Origin: Blastopirellula retiformator
GTDB taxonomy: Bacteria > Planctomycetota > Planctomycetia > Pirellulales > Pirellulaceae
DNA: 64,000 bases
NCBI RefSeq assembly: GCF_007859755.1
Contig: NZ_SJPF01000002.1
Location: forward strand, 998,648-1,062,647
Direction of reading: 5' to 3'
The notes under the pieces were generated by a model, which did no database searches, was not told the DNA's origin, and saw nothing but the letters and a program-made list of their open reading frames with translations. Within the stretch, counting starts at the first letter, position 1, and the number at the start of each line of letters is the position of its first letter. Shown piece by piece: positions 1 to 8,032 of the stretch. A program made the position numbers and the translations under genes.

Positions 1-101
1 CGATAAAATGTCACTGCATCCAAGGTTGAAACCAAGCTTCGCCCTGCCAATGTGGCACGGCGAAATGGAATTAATTTGAATGCGCAAATGGCGTGCCGAA
101 C

Positions 102-138
102 GGTATTGCCACGAGGGCATTTTTCAACTGGCAGCTAG
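102..138 (-). repeat. Partial copy of MITE-like/terminator-like repeat end
   Basis: Read on the minus strand, the sequence starting CTAGCTGCCAGTTGAAAA and continuing through TCGTGGCA closely matches the left end of the repeat at 3247-3402 (CTAGCAGCCTGTTGAAAA, then TCGTGGCA). The TAG in the first four bases is the stop codon of ectC. Similarity is lost after about 36 bases, so this is an end fragment or a shared terminator-type hairpin arm. The remaining sequence at 1-101 shows no gene that I can support. Confidence 0.5.
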
Positions 139-521
139 TCGACGCACGCTGGGTAAACGCCGTTTTCGTCGTGAACTTCGGTACCGACGACCGGCGGATT
201 GAAGACGCAGACCATCCGCATGTCGACATCGGCCGACAAGAGATGCTTGTCATGCTTGTCGAGCGCATAGACGGTGCCGGCTTCGATCTCGTAGATTTCG
301 CCCGAATCGACGATCTCGACGCGCCCCTTGCCTTCGATGCAGTAGACCGCTTCCAGGTGGTTCTGGTAGTGGATCGGCGTGGTGGTGCCAGCGCGAATGA
401 TGGTGTCGTGCAGCGAGAAGCCCATGCCATCTTTCTTCAGCAGCAGACGACGGCTGGTCCAGTTTTCCGAAACGACTTCCGATTCGGTCCCAATCACTTC
501 ATTCAGTTTTTTAACGAGCAA
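135..521 (-). CDS. ectC: L-ectoine synthase EctC
   Basis: EctC is the last enzyme of ectoine biosynthesis. It cyclises N-gamma-acetyl-2,4-diaminobutyrate to the osmolyte ectoine in the cytoplasm. The 128-residue protein has the usual family length and the single cupin fold: an N-terminal stretch [11 protein letters not shown], the metal/substrate region [20 protein letters not shown], and the C-terminal [15 protein letters not shown]. The start is TTG at 521, chosen because [10 protein letters not shown] aligns with the normal EctC N-terminus and a GAGG ribosome-binding site lies 7 bases upstream. It is third in ectABC, 86 bases after ectB, and that gap holds a terminator-like hairpin. The stop codon lies in a repeated element. 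Identification is secure. Confidence 0.95.
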   Translation of the reverse strand: MLVKKLNEVIGTESEVVSENWTSRRLLLKKDGMGFSLHDTIIRAGTTTPIHYQNHLEAVYCIEGKGRVEIVDSGEIYEIEAGTVYALDKHDKHLLSADVDMRMVCVFNPPVVGTEVHDENGVYPACVD

Positions 522-536
522 GGTAGAGCCTCTTCC

Positions 537-567
537 AAAAGAAAGCGCGCCGCAGATTGCGGCGCGC
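537..567 (-). terminator. Terminator-like hairpin between ectB and ectC
   Basis: On the minus strand a perfect 10-bp GC-only stem (GCGCGCCGCA paired with TGCGGCGCGC, 3-base loop) is followed directly by TTTCTTTT. That is the form of an intrinsic terminator, yet it sits inside the ectABC operon, before the ectC ribosome-binding site. It could partly terminate transcription or protect the 3' end of an ectAB message. The structure is seen directly; its function is inferred. Confidence 0.7.
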
Positions 568-607
568 GGTTGGTTGAAATTTCAGGAGAATCCGCGGCGA
601 ACCGCGA

Positions 608-1891
608 CTAGTCGGCGGTCGCCAACGTGCGTCCCTTTTTGCCGTGAGCGGCGCCCAGGACTTCGCGGACCGAATCGACCAGGATCTTCAGCCCGTTGTC
701 GAGCGCATCCTCGGCGATGGTCAGCGGCGGCAACGTCTTGACGACTTCGTCGTTCGGACCGGCCGTTTCGATGATCAGACCGCGATCGTAGGCGGCGCGG
801 GAGATGACCGACGCGACGTCTTCTTCGTGGAACTGAATACCCTGAATCAAACCGCGACCGCGAACGTCAGCGCCATACGTTTCGGCCAGATCCAACAGCG
901 TCGCTTTGATCTTCTTCGCTTTACGATTGACGTCTTGCGACAGCTGATCGTCCTGCCAATAGTGACGCAGCGCGGCGGTCGCCGTGACGAAAGCCGGGTT
1001 ATGACCACGGAACGTGCCGTTGTGTTCGCCCGGTTGGAAGGCGTCGATTTCCGGCTTCATCAGCGTCAACGCAAACGGCAAACCGTAACCCGACAACGAC
1101 TTCGACAGGCAGAGAATATCGGGCTTGATGCCGGCGAATTCAAAGCTAAAGAATGGACCGGTACGACCACAACCGACCTGGATGTCGTCGATGATCAGCA
1201 AGGCGCCAACCTTGTTGGCCAATGCGGCCAGACGCTGCAGCCACTGCTTGGAAGCGACATTGACGCCACCTTCGGCCTGAACCGTCTCTACGATAAACGC
1301 CGCCGGGGCTTCGATTCCGCTGCTATTGTCGCTCAGGTAGCTCTCGACCAGCGAGATCGTGTCGGTATCGGCGTCAAAGTAGTCGCAAAACGGCATGTGC
1401 ATCGTATCGGACAACGCGACCCCTGCGCCAGCCCGCTTGCCGGCGTTGCCGGTCAGGGCGAGCGAACCAAGCGTCATGCCATGAAACCCGTTGGTGAACG
1501 CGATCACGTTCGAGCGGCCGGTGACCTTGCGGGCCAGTTTCAGCGCCGATTCGACCGCGTTGGTTCCGGTTGGCCCCGGGAACATCACCTTGTAATCGAG
1601 TCCGCGAGGAGCGAGCAGTACGTCCTGCATCGTTTGCAGCAAGTCGCGCTTGGCGGCGGTCGACATGTCGAGCGCGTGCGTGACGCCGTCCGATGACAGG
1701 TATTCGATCAGGGCCGATTTGAGCACATCGTTGTTGTGCCCATAGTTGAGCGAGCCGGCGCCGGCGAAAAAGTCAATAAACGCGCGCCCCTGTTCGTCGA
1801 ACAGCAGATGATCTTTGGCACGGGTAAAGACCGTCGGGAACGAGCGACAATAGCTTCGTACGTTAGATTCCATTCGCTGGAAAATATTCAT
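608..1891 (-). CDS. ectB: Diaminobutyrate--2-oxoglutarate aminotransferase EctB
   Basis: EctB is a PLP-dependent class III aminotransferase that makes L-2,4-diaminobutyrate from aspartate semialdehyde, the first step of ectoine synthesis. At 427 residues it has family length. Visible motifs are GPTGTNAVESALKLAR (about 106-121), the PLP-ring aspartate region IIDDIQVGCGRTG (233-245) and the PLP lysine in CLSKSLSGYG (Lys264). The ATG at 1891 overlaps the ectA stop by 4 bases, so the two are translationally coupled. A GGAGAGAGA ribosome-binding site lies in the end of ectA. The last 20 residues are Gly/Lys rich and less conserved. Identification is secure from motifs and neighbours. Confidence 0.96.
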   Translation of the reverse strand: MNIFQRMESNVRSYCRSFPTVFTRAKDHLLFDEQGRAFIDFFAGAGSLNYGHNNDVLKSALIEYLSSDGVTHALDMSTAAKRDLLQTMQDVLLAPRGLDYKVMFPGPTGTNAVESALKLARKVTGRSNVIAFTNGFHGMTLGSLALTGNAGKRAGAGVALSDTMHMPFCDYFDADTDTISLVESYLSDNSSGIEAPAAFIVETVQAEGGVNVASKQWLQRLAALANKVGALLIIDDIQVGCGRTGPFFSFEFAGIKPDILCLSKSLSGYGLPFALTLMKPEIDAFQPGEHNGTFRGHNPAFVTATAALRHYWQDDQLSQDVNRKAKKIKATLLDLAETYGADVRGRGLIQGIQFHEEDVASVISRAAYDRGLIIETAGPNDEVVKTLPPLTIAEDALDNGLKILVDSVREVLGAAHGKKGRTLATAD

Positions 1892-2409
1892 TCTCTCTCC
1901 AAGATAGGGCCAACACGGACTAATTCTTCGGCTTCGTGTCCGGAAGCGCCAAAGTCCGTGGTTTCAAAGCATCGCGTGTATCCGATCGACGCTCTCAACT
2001 GGGACGCCAACGATGCGAACAATGCTCGCGACGCTGCATTGGATGGGGTAATTGTGGCTTCGACAAACTGCACGCCGTCACCATGCCGCACCAAGTACGA
2101 CAACATTCGCTTCGCCAGCTTTTTTCCGCGCGCCGCAGGCGCAACCAGAACTTGCCAGACGAACAGCGAATCGGGGCGTTTCGGAGGGCGGAAGCCGGTC
2201 GCAAAACCGACGATCTCTCCGTTGAGTTCAGCAACGACGCAGGAGTCGGAAAACTCGGTCGCCTGAATGAGATAGAGGTAACAGGAATTCGTATCGAGCG
2301 TTTCGTTTGCGCATACTAGCCGCCACAACGACTGAGCGTCCTGTTTTCCAGGACGACGCAGACGAACGGACTCCCTTTCGTTTTCCGCGTTGGGGGAAGT
2401 CTCGGTCAT
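1888..2409 (-). CDS. ectA: L-2,4-diaminobutyrate acetyltransferase EctA
   Basis: EctA is a GNAT-fold acetyltransferase that transfers acetyl from acetyl-CoA to the gamma-amino group of diaminobutyrate. The 173-residue protein begins with a short charged extension. It then shows the EctA signature SLWRLVCANETLDTNSCY (about 29-46), the central strand SCVVAELNGEIVGFATGF, and the acetyl-CoA loop VLVAPAARGKKLAKRML (about 90-106). It is first in ectABC and overlaps ectB by 4 bases. Upstream, at 2466-2474 and 2482-2490, ATTGCCTGT occurs twice with a 16-base period. This could be an operator for salt control, but that is inference. Confidence 0.95.
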   Translation of the reverse strand: MTETSPNAENERESVRLRRPGKQDAQSLWRLVCANETLDTNSCYLYLIQATEFSDSCVVAELNGEIVGFATGFRPPKRPDSLFVWQVLVAPAARGKKLAKRMLSYLVRHGDGVQFVEATITPSNAASRALFASLASQLRASIGYTRCFETTDFGASGHEAEELVRVGPILERE

Positions 2410-2465
2410 CGCCTTAGTGATATTAGCTTTCCTGTTTGCCGTGGACGTTTGGTCCGACGCTTACC

Positions 2466-2490
2466 ATTGCCTGTGGTGACTATTGCCTGT
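2466..2490 (-). promoter_or_regulatory. Direct repeat upstream of ectA, possible operator
   Basis: ATTGCCTGT occurs twice with a 16-base period in the 284-bp region between the divergent ectA and the gene at 2694. This is about 1.5 helix turns, and it lies 57-80 bases before the ectA start. A weak -10-like TAATAT sits between the repeat and ectA. No binding protein is known from the sequence. The rest of the intergenic region holds a short GCGAAA/TTTCGC hairpin near 2620-2640 and nothing else I can name. Confidence 0.3.
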
Positions 2491-2693
2491 CGAGGAGGGA
2501 ATACCCTAACACGATCGAAACACGAGTACAACGCGAAGCAGCCGCAAAAAGGGCTCTGGCGCGTATTTCCCGCAGTATTTCATCGGTTTTGAGTTCTTTT
2601 CGAATATTGGTGAACCAAAGCGAAACTTTTTTTCGCGGGAATTGTACATATAGGTGATGTCGTTAACGCCCTTTGGAACAGGAAAGAGACGAT

Positions 2694-3248
2694 ATGCTGC
2701 GACAATTCTCAACTTACGGCGGCGCGGCCCTTTTGGGGGGACTCCTCCTGCTCCTACGCTACCACTCCGCCGCTGCCGAACCCGAGCCTGCGTCGGCAGA
2801 AGGGGTCGTCACCTACCAGGGGGAGCCGGTTTCGCACGCGTTTGTTACGTTCAAGTGCCGCGGAATGGCCGAATCGCTGTATGGGCAAACGGACGAAACT
2901 GGGCATTACAAGCTCTACTCGCGGATGGAGCGTGACCTACCGATCGGCAAATACGCGGTAACGATCGTCAAACGGGTCACCCAACAGGTCGACCGAGGTC
3001 CGCGCGACCAACAGTGGCGACGCGGATCCCGCCAGTGTCGCCGCCATTGGCGCGGTCATCATGATTTCCATCAGCCGCGAATCGTCGACTTGCTGCCCGA
3101 ACACTACGGCGATGGGCCGACGTCGGGCCTGATTGCGTTGATCGAGCCTGGCAAGAACGTGTTTGACTTTACGCTGACCGACGAAGCGCCGCCGGTTTCG
3201 AGCGATGTCGTCGCGCACGACCAGATCGTGCGACTGTCGCTGAACTAG
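2694..3248 (+). CDS. Small exported protein with transthyretin/carboxypeptidase-regulatory-like domain
   Basis: This is a planctomycete-type small exported protein. It has an N-terminal hydrophobic segment (about 9-22), then a beta-sandwich domain starting EGVVTYQGEPVSHAFVTFKC and the typical ending LLPEHYGDGPTSGL...FDFTL. The function is unknown; relatives are thought to be cell-surface proteins. ATG 2694 was chosen over the TTG at 2673 because AGGAAAGAG lies 5 bases upstream. The middle (about residues 98-130) reads as an odd Arg/His/Trp/Gln-rich stretch, while the +1 frame there gives a normal-looking peptide (EVRATNSGDADPASVAAIG). Two compensating frameshifts or sequencing errors are therefore possible. 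The stop codon lies within the repeat that begins at 3247. Confidence 0.7.
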   Translation: MLRQFSTYGGAALLGGLLLLLRYHSAAAEPEPASAEGVVTYQGEPVSHAFVTFKCRGMAESLYGQTDETGHYKLYSRMERDLPIGKYAVTIVKRVTQQVDRGPRDQQWRRGSRQCRRHWRGHHDFHQPRIVDLLPEHYGDGPTSGLIALIEPGKNVFDFTLTDEAPPVSSDVVAHDQIVRLSLN

Positions 3249-3402
3249 CAGCCTGTTGAAAATACCATCGTGGCATTTTTCAACCTCGCCAAGCTCAGCG
3301 CGTAGCTCTTCACGGCTCCCAAAATAACGACTTACGTCGCGATTTTGGGAGCGCATCGCTGCGATCACGCAATCCGTCGAGAAAATCAACGGACTGCTAG
3401 GC
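3247..3402 (+). repeat. MITE-like structured repeat with terminal inverted repeats
   Basis: A 156-bp element is bounded by CTAGCAGCCTGTTGA and, inverted, CTAGCAGTCCGTTGA (13 of 15 matches). Inside are two hairpins. The first is GTTGAAAAT...ATTTTTCAAC at about 3257-3287 with a CCA/TGG tip. The second is an 11-bp perfect stem GCTCCCAAAAT/ATTTTGGGAGC at 3315-3352 with an inner CGAC/GTCG. It has no coding capacity. Its first bases supply the TAG stop of the upstream gene, and a related end lies at the ectC stop (102-138). It could be a miniature transposable element or a bidirectional terminator. Confidence 0.55.
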
Positions 3403-3588
3403 GACTTCTTTTTTCAGGGCGGTTAACATCCGCCGCCGACTGGTCTACACTGACCCCCTTGCTGCATGTCGCACCTTGCGCGGCATGTTTCTGGCTGGCG
3501 CTTCAATAATAGATGGCGCCGCGACGCTTGGTTCGTCGCGTGCTGCAGTCGCAGCGCGGTCGCACTCCCCGCACGTCGGAAGGAAGCG

Positions 3589-4494
3589 ATGCCGCAAGCG
3601 AAAAATCAGATTACGCCGCTAGGCGTCTGTTTGGCGATTCTCTGGATCTCTGTCGCTGGTTGGGTTGCGCTTCGATTCGCCGATCCTCCCCAACCGCAGT
3701 CCGCTTTGGATCGCATTCGCGAAACCGGCGTCGCCCGGGTCGGCTTCGCCAACGAGCCTCCGTACGGTTACCTCGTTTCTTCCACCGGCGAAATCACCGG
3801 CGAAGCGCCTGAGATCGCCAAGGTGATCTTGCGCCGTCTGGGCGCCAAAAAGGTAGAGCCGGTGCTGACCGAGTTCGGCTCGCTCATCCCCGGCCTGAAA
3901 GCAGGCCGCTTCGACTTGACCGCCGCTGGGATGTACGTCACGCCGGAGCGCGCCCAGGAAATTGACTTCTCCAATCCGACCTATGCGATTGGCGAGGGAT
4001 TCATCGTCCGCGCCGGCAACCCGCTCAAACTGCTTGGCTACGAAGATGTGGCCGACAACCCGGACGCCCGAATTGGCGTGATGGGGGGCAGCGTCGAACA
4101 TGGCTACGCCCAGAAGCTAGGAATCCCCGAGGAGCGAATCGTCGTTTTCCCCGACTACCGCAGCGCGATCGACGGCATCATCGCCAATCGGATCGACGCC
4201 GCCGCCGCGACCAATCTGACCGTCAACGACCTGTTGGCGAAGGCGAACGACGATCGCATCGAATCGGCCGAACCGTTTGAAAACCCGGTCATCGATGGCG
4301 AGTCGATCCTGGGCTACGGCGCCTTTGGCTTTCAGCAACATGACGACGAACTGCGCCGCGCGTTCAACGAGGAACTCGCCAACTTTCTCGGCACGCCCGA
4401 GCACTTGCAGCTGATCGAGCCCTTCGGTTTCGGTAAGTCGACGCTGCCCGGCGACGTTACCACCGCTCAACTCATCGGTTCCGACGAACCATAA
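3589..4494 (+). CDS. ehuB: Ectoine/hydroxyectoine-type ABC transporter substrate-binding protein
   Basis: This is the periplasmic solute-binding protein of family 3 (polar amino acids, ectoine). An N-terminal membrane anchor (about 10-25, LGVCLAILWISVAGWVAL) precedes the binding fold: VARVGFANEPPYGYLVSS, the TGEAPEIAKVIL region, GRFDLTAAGMYVTPERAQEIDFSNP, and IGVMGGSVEHGYA. At 301 residues it has normal length. ATG 3589 was chosen because GGAAGGAAG lies just upstream; the longer frame from 3466 is low-quality sequence. It heads a four-gene operon with two permeases and an ATPase, opposite ectABC. That context argues for ectoine as substrate rather than glutamine or histidine. EhuB is the best name, inferred from similarity and location. 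Confidence 0.85.
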   Translation: MPQAKNQITPLGVCLAILWISVAGWVALRFADPPQPQSALDRIRETGVARVGFANEPPYGYLVSSTGEITGEAPEIAKVILRRLGAKKVEPVLTEFGSLIPGLKAGRFDLTAAGMYVTPERAQEIDFSNPTYAIGEGFIVRAGNPLKLLGYEDVADNPDARIGVMGGSVEHGYAQKLGIPEERIVVFPDYRSAIDGIIANRIDAAAATNLTVNDLLAKANDDRIESAEPFENPVIDGESILGYGAFGFQQHDDELRRAFNEELANFLGTPEHLQLIEPFGFGKSTLPGDVTTAQLIGSDEP

Positions 4495-4509
4495 CGTCTG
4501 CGAAACAGG

Positions 4510-5175
4510 ATGCCTGCTCCGTTTGATTTACTACCGATCTTGTTAAAAGGCTTGCCTGCTACGCTGGCCGTCACGGTAGGCGGCATCGCGGTCGCCCTGG
4601 TCAGCGCTTTGCTGGCGGGATTGGGACGCAGCTCACGCGATCCAATCGTGCGGTGGACCTCGATTTTCTACATCGAGACCTTTCGCGGCGTATCGGCGAT
4701 CGTACTGCTGTACTGGTTCTTTTTCGCGCTGCCGCTGCTGACCGGACTTCGCCTACCGGCGATTCTGGCTGGTATCGTCGTGCTGGGGCTGAACATCGGC
4801 GCGTATGGCGCCGAGGTGGTTCGCGCGGCGATTGAATCGGTGCCGCCTGGCCAGCGTCAAGCGGCCAAAGCGCTCAATCTGTCGGCGTGGCAAACGATGC
4901 GATACGTGGTGCTGCCGCAAGCGGCGCTCGCGGCGACGCCGCCGCTGGGCAACCTGATGATCGAACTGCTCAAGAGCACGGCGCTCGTTTCGATGATCAC
5001 GGTGGTCGACCTGACCCAGATGGGGATGTTCCTGCGGACCGAGACGCACCGGTCGCTCGCCATCTTCAGCATGCTGCTGCTGATCTACTTCGTCCTTTCC
5101 CAATGCATCGCACTAACGGTCCGACTGGTCGAATGGCGACTCTCGCACGGCCAGGACTATGGAGGAACGCGCTGA
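4510..5175 (+). CDS. ehuC: Ectoine-type ABC transporter permease EhuC
   Basis: This is an inner-membrane permease of the His/Glu/Gln/Arg/opine family, 221 residues with about five membrane helices. The EAA loop that docks the ATPase is seen as [25 protein letters not shown] (about 117-141). FYIETFRGVSAIVLLYWFFF is the typical substrate-path segment. It begins 15 bases after ehuB, and its TGA stop overlaps the ATG of the next permease in TGATG, so the two subunits are translationally coupled. Confidence 0.87.
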   Translation: MPAPFDLLPILLKGLPATLAVTVGGIAVALVSALLAGLGRSSRDPIVRWTSIFYIETFRGVSAIVLLYWFFFALPLLTGLRLPAILAGIVVLGLNIGAYGAEVVRAAIESVPPGQRQAAKALNLSAWQTMRYVVLPQAALAATPPLGNLMIELLKSTALVSMITVVDLTQMGMFLRTETHRSLAIFSMLLLIYFVLSQCIALTVRLVEWRLSHGQDYGGTR

Positions 5176-5834
5176 TGTGGGATTGGGATTTCACCTGGCA
5201 GGTCATGCCTTCGATCATGCAAGGTCTCGGCGTTACGCTGTTGGCGGTCGCCGGTGGCATGACATTGGCGATTTTGCTGGGACTGCTCTGGGCGGTGTTT
5301 CGTCGTTCGTCGGCCGCCTGGCTGAGTTGGCCGACCTACGGCGTCGTGGAGTTTATTCGAAGTACGCCGCTGCTGGTGCAGCTGTACCTGGTCTATTACA
5401 CCCTCGCTGAATTGACCGGCGGTTGGCTGTCGCCGCTGTGGACCGGCATCTTTGTGCTGGGCGTTCACTACAGCTGCTACACGGCCGAGGTCTACCGAGC
5501 CGGGCTCAATGGCGTTCCTCGCGGACAATGGATCGCCGCCAAGGCGCTCAATCTTTCGACCTGGCAAACCTATCGCCATGTCGTCTTGCCGCAGGCGATC
5601 CCGCCAATCTTGCCGGCGCTGGGCAACTACTTGATTTCGATGTTCAAAGACGCGCCGCTGCTGTCGGCGATTACCGTGCTCGACATTCTGGAGCGCGCCA
5701 AGATCGCCGGCAGCCAAAGCTTTCGCTACCAAGAGCCGCTGACGATTGTCGGGATTATCTTTCTGGCGCTCAGCCTGGCATCGGGCGCAGGCGTCGCCTG
5801 GCTAAAACGCCGGACGTCGACGTCGCAAACTTAA
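5175..5834 (+). CDS. ehuD: Ectoine-type ABC transporter permease EhuD
   Basis: This is the second permease subunit, 219 residues, related to the preceding gene. Its EAA loop is [25 protein letters not shown]. The start at 5175 overlaps the ehuC stop, with GGAGGAACGC upstream as ribosome-binding site; longer upstream readings are out-of-frame reading of ehu[17 protein letters not shown] is typical of polar amino-acid permeases. Together with EhuC it would form the membrane channel of the importer. Confidence 0.87.
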   Translation: MWDWDFTWQVMPSIMQGLGVTLLAVAGGMTLAILLGLLWAVFRRSSAAWLSWPTYGVVEFIRSTPLLVQLYLVYYTLAELTGGWLSPLWTGIFVLGVHYSCYTAEVYRAGLNGVPRGQWIAAKALNLSTWQTYRHVVLPQAIPPILPALGNYLISMFKDAPLLSAITVLDILERAKIAGSQSFRYQEPLTIVGIIFLALSLASGAGVAWLKRRTSTSQT

Positions 5835-5845
5835 AGGAATCGACC

Positions 5846-6625
5846 ATGACTTCTGCTCAACCGATCGTTCGAGTCCGCGAACTGACGAAACGTTACGGCG
5901 ACCTGACGGTCCTGCGCGGACTGGATATCGATATCCAGGCCGGCGAGAAAGTCGCGATCATCGGCCCCAGCGGTTCCGGCAAATCGACGCTGCTGCGCAT
6001 GCTGATGACGCTCGAAGAGCCGGACGGCGGCGAGATCTGGATCGATGGCACGCCGATGTGGAGCTACGAACAAAACGGCGCTCGCGTCGCCGCCAGCGAA
6101 ACGCATCTGCGTCAGGTTCGCGAGAAGCTGGGCATGGTCTTCCAGCACTTCAATCTCTTCCCGCATATGACGGTCCAGCAAAACATCACCCTGGCGCCGC
6201 AACTGGTGCGGGGAGAAAACGGCGGCGCCGCGACCGAAACTGCCAAGCGTCTGCTGGACATGGTCGGATTGGCTGACAAGGCGAACGCCTATCCCGCCAA
6301 GCTCTCTGGCGGCCAGAAACAACGCGTCGCGATCGCCCGAGCGATGGCGATGTCGCCCCAGGTAATGCTGTTCGACGAGGTTACCTCGGCGCTTGATCCC
6401 GAGTTGGTGCATGAGGTGCTGATGGTGCTGCGCAAGTTGGCCCTGGAGACCGACATGACGATGCTACTGGTCACGCACGAGATGGCGTTCGCCCGCGAGA
6501 TCGCCGATCGGGTACTCTTCTTCGATCAAGGTCGCATCCTGGAGTCAGGTTCGCCCGACGAGATTTTCACCTCGCCGCGAGAAGCGCGGACGCAGCAGTT
6601 CCTGCACACCGTTCTCGACCGGTAG
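5846..6625 (+). CDS. ehuA: Ectoine-type ABC transporter ATP-binding protein EhuA
   Basis: This is the ATPase of the polar amino-acid/ectoine importer, 259 residues. It shows Walker [10 protein letters not shown] (about 40-48), Q-loop [15 protein letters not shown], signature [16 protein letters not shown], Walker [14 protein letters not shown], and the H-loop in [12 protein letters not shown] 20-residue insertion before the Q-loop is common in this family. ATG 5846 follows an AAAGGAA ribosome-binding site 11 bases after ehuD. It completes the ehuBCDA operon. Confidence 0.88.
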   Translation: MTSAQPIVRVRELTKRYGDLTVLRGLDIDIQAGEKVAIIGPSGSGKSTLLRMLMTLEEPDGGEIWIDGTPMWSYEQNGARVAASETHLRQVREKLGMVFQHFNLFPHMTVQQNITLAPQLVRGENGGAATETAKRLLDMVGLADKANAYPAKLSGGQKQRVAIARAMAMSPQVMLFDEVTSALDPELVHEVLMVLRKLALETDMTMLLVTHEMAFAREIADRVLFFDQGRILESGSPDEIFTSPREARTQQFLHTVLDR

Positions 6626-6700
6626 TCGCTTGCCGCGGCCGGCCCGTCGGCGTATGTTGGCGGCATCGCGCTCCCATTCTTACCTTGCGAGGCCTGTTCG

Positions 6701-6931
6701 ATGTCCGCTGATTCCGCCCCCACCCCAGCTCAGTTATCCTCCGCCCGGTGCGAGCGTCTGGCCAAACTTCAGCCGCAACTGGGGGATGGTCCCGCCGCCG
6801 AAGCGATTCAGCTACTCTTCGCGGAACTGGCCGCCTGCCAGACTCGCCAGACAGCGCTCGAAAAAGAAGTGAACGATCTGCAGCTCGAACTGCAACTGCG
6901 AGGCGTCTTTCGCCAGTCTTGCTGCGACTAG
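6701..6931 (+). CDS. Small coiled-coil hypothetical protein
   Basis: A 76-residue cytoplasmic-looking protein whose central and C-terminal parts (about 20-66) have heptad-like Leu/Ala/Gln/Glu spacing (EAIQLLFAELAACQ, TALEKEVNDLQLELQL), ending in FRQSCCD. I do not recognise the family. A GCGAGG ribosome-binding site 9 bases before ATG 6701 and the compositional quality support a real gene. The stop codon is at the edge of the foldback element at 6929-7091. No functional call is possible. Confidence 0.55.
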   Translation: MSADSAPTPAQLSSARCERLAKLQPQLGDGPAAEAIQLLFAELAACQTRQTALEKEVNDLQLELQLRGVFRQSCCD

Positions 6932-7091
6932 AGCGTTTTTCTGATAGCTGTAGCGTTTCCGGCGTTGGTGAGGCAAGCTGGTCAAGGCGACCGAAGCAGG
7001 CGAATCCTCAAGATTCGTCGATGCAGGTCAACGCCGACCAGCGCGGCCGCAACCAGCCAGAACGATACAGATGGAGGAAAACCGCTCTAAA
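6929..7091. repeat. Near-palindromic foldback (MITE-like) element
   Basis: The two ends, TAGAGCGTTTTTCTGATAGC and the inverse of the right end, TAGAGCGGTTTTCCTCCATC, are imperfect inverted repeats. The similarity runs about 35 bases inward on each side (CTGTAGCGTT versus CTGTATCGTT). Nested inside are GCTGGTC/GACCAGC and a CGAATC-ctcaa-GATTCG tip, so almost the whole 163 bp can fold into one long hairpin. There is no open frame. The following 7092-7345 holds no gene or signal that I can support. Confidence 0.6.
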
Positions 7092-7345
7092 CCTTCGCCA
7101 AGACGGGCCCCGCCACGGGCACAAATCGCCCACCGGACAGGCCAATACAACGCTGGTGATCCGCATAGTCGCACCCCGCGCCAAGCCGTGAAATGCGGGA
7201 TCTCGCCGGATCTCCTGATTCCGCCCAGCATCTTGCCGATTTTCATTGCGGCCAGGGCGTCGAAAGCTAGGTTTTGATTGTCAGTCCCGTGCCGGAACTG
7301 GCCCAACCGACCAACCGTTGATTGGGCCCTCAAGACCTGGAAATC

Positions 7346-7903
7346 ATGCACCGCTTCACTCGATTTGCCAAGCTCACGCTATTGGTTGCGATTATCTGCT
7401 TGATCTGCACTGGCTTCGCGGCGTCCGCCTTTGGCCAGTCGGTCGAAGCGAAGGTAAAAACCGCCTATCTCTACTCGCTACTCCGTGGTTCCACCTGGCC
7501 GGCCGAGTCGCACCCAGACGATAGCTCGCCCTACAAGGTGGTGATCGTTGGGACGGACCATTTGGATGGGCACCTCGATCGGGTCGCTGAGAAAAAGCGG
7601 ATCAACCACCGGAAAATCGTCCTGCAGCGGGTCCGCGATCTGCACAGCGTCGGCGACGCCCACCTGCTTTATCTGCCCGGCGGATCACGCGAACTGATCA
7701 AAGCGGCCGCGAAAGCGACGGCCGGACAACCGATCCTGATTGTCGGCGAAGGCAAAGACGCTCTGGCCAGCGGCGCCGAGGTCGGTTTCTATCTTGATGA
7801 CGCCGGAGCGGTCGCCGTCGTGATTAATCCAACCGCCGCCCAGAAGCGCAAACTGTCGATCGACGATACGATGATGACCATCCGCGCCAACGCGGGTCGT
7901 TAG
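7346..7903 (+). CDS. YfiR family exported protein
   Basis: A 185-residue exported protein. The signal peptide is about 1-31 (MHRFTRFAKLTLLVAIICLI then a small-residue region ending AFGQ), followed by a YfiR/DUF4154 domain. That domain shows VEAKVKTAYLYSLLRGSTWP, PYKVVIVGTDHLDGHL, HLLYLPGGS, ILIVGEGKDALASGAEVGFYLD and the ending KRKLSIDDTMM. YfiR proteins are periplasmic and in other bacteria regulate a diguanylate cyclase. No such partner is adjacent here, so the role is open. ATG 7346 was chosen over the upstream TTG because the signal peptide then starts normally. Confidence 0.72.
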   Translation: MHRFTRFAKLTLLVAIICLICTGFAASAFGQSVEAKVKTAYLYSLLRGSTWPAESHPDDSSPYKVVIVGTDHLDGHLDRVAEKKRINHRKIVLQRVRDLHSVGDAHLLYLPGGSRELIKAAAKATAGQPILIVGEGKDALASGAEVGFYLDDAGAVAVVINPTAAQKRKLSIDDTMMTIRANAGR

Positions 7904-7995
7904 TTTCCCATCGGTCAGAATCGCCTGGCCTTCCGCGCGTCTGCGTCGGGCCCGCTTCTCGCCCATTCTTTCTCTGAGTACCTCCACCGATGCAC

Positions 7996-8026
7996 TTGTT
8001 GTACAACATGCGCTGCTGGCTATAAT
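7996..8026 (+). promoter_or_regulatory. Promoter with palindromic operator; probable leaderless start
   Basis: A perfect TATAAT (8021-8026) lies 6 bases before the ATG at 8033, so transcription would start at or next to the start codon. Either TTGTTG (7996-8001, 19-base spacer) or TTGTAC (7999-8004, 16-base spacer) can serve as -35. Overlapping it is the perfect 12-bp palindrome TGTTGTACAACA (7997-8008). This is a likely operator for the XRE regulator encoded immediately downstream. There is no ribosome-binding site, as expected for a leaderless message. Confidence 0.65.
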
Positions 8027-8032
8027 CTTGCC

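Noticed and set aside
608-2409. Long plus-strand frames opposite ectABC
   Set aside because: They are the antisense shadow of GC-rich coding sequence, without ribosome-binding sites or recognisable motifs.
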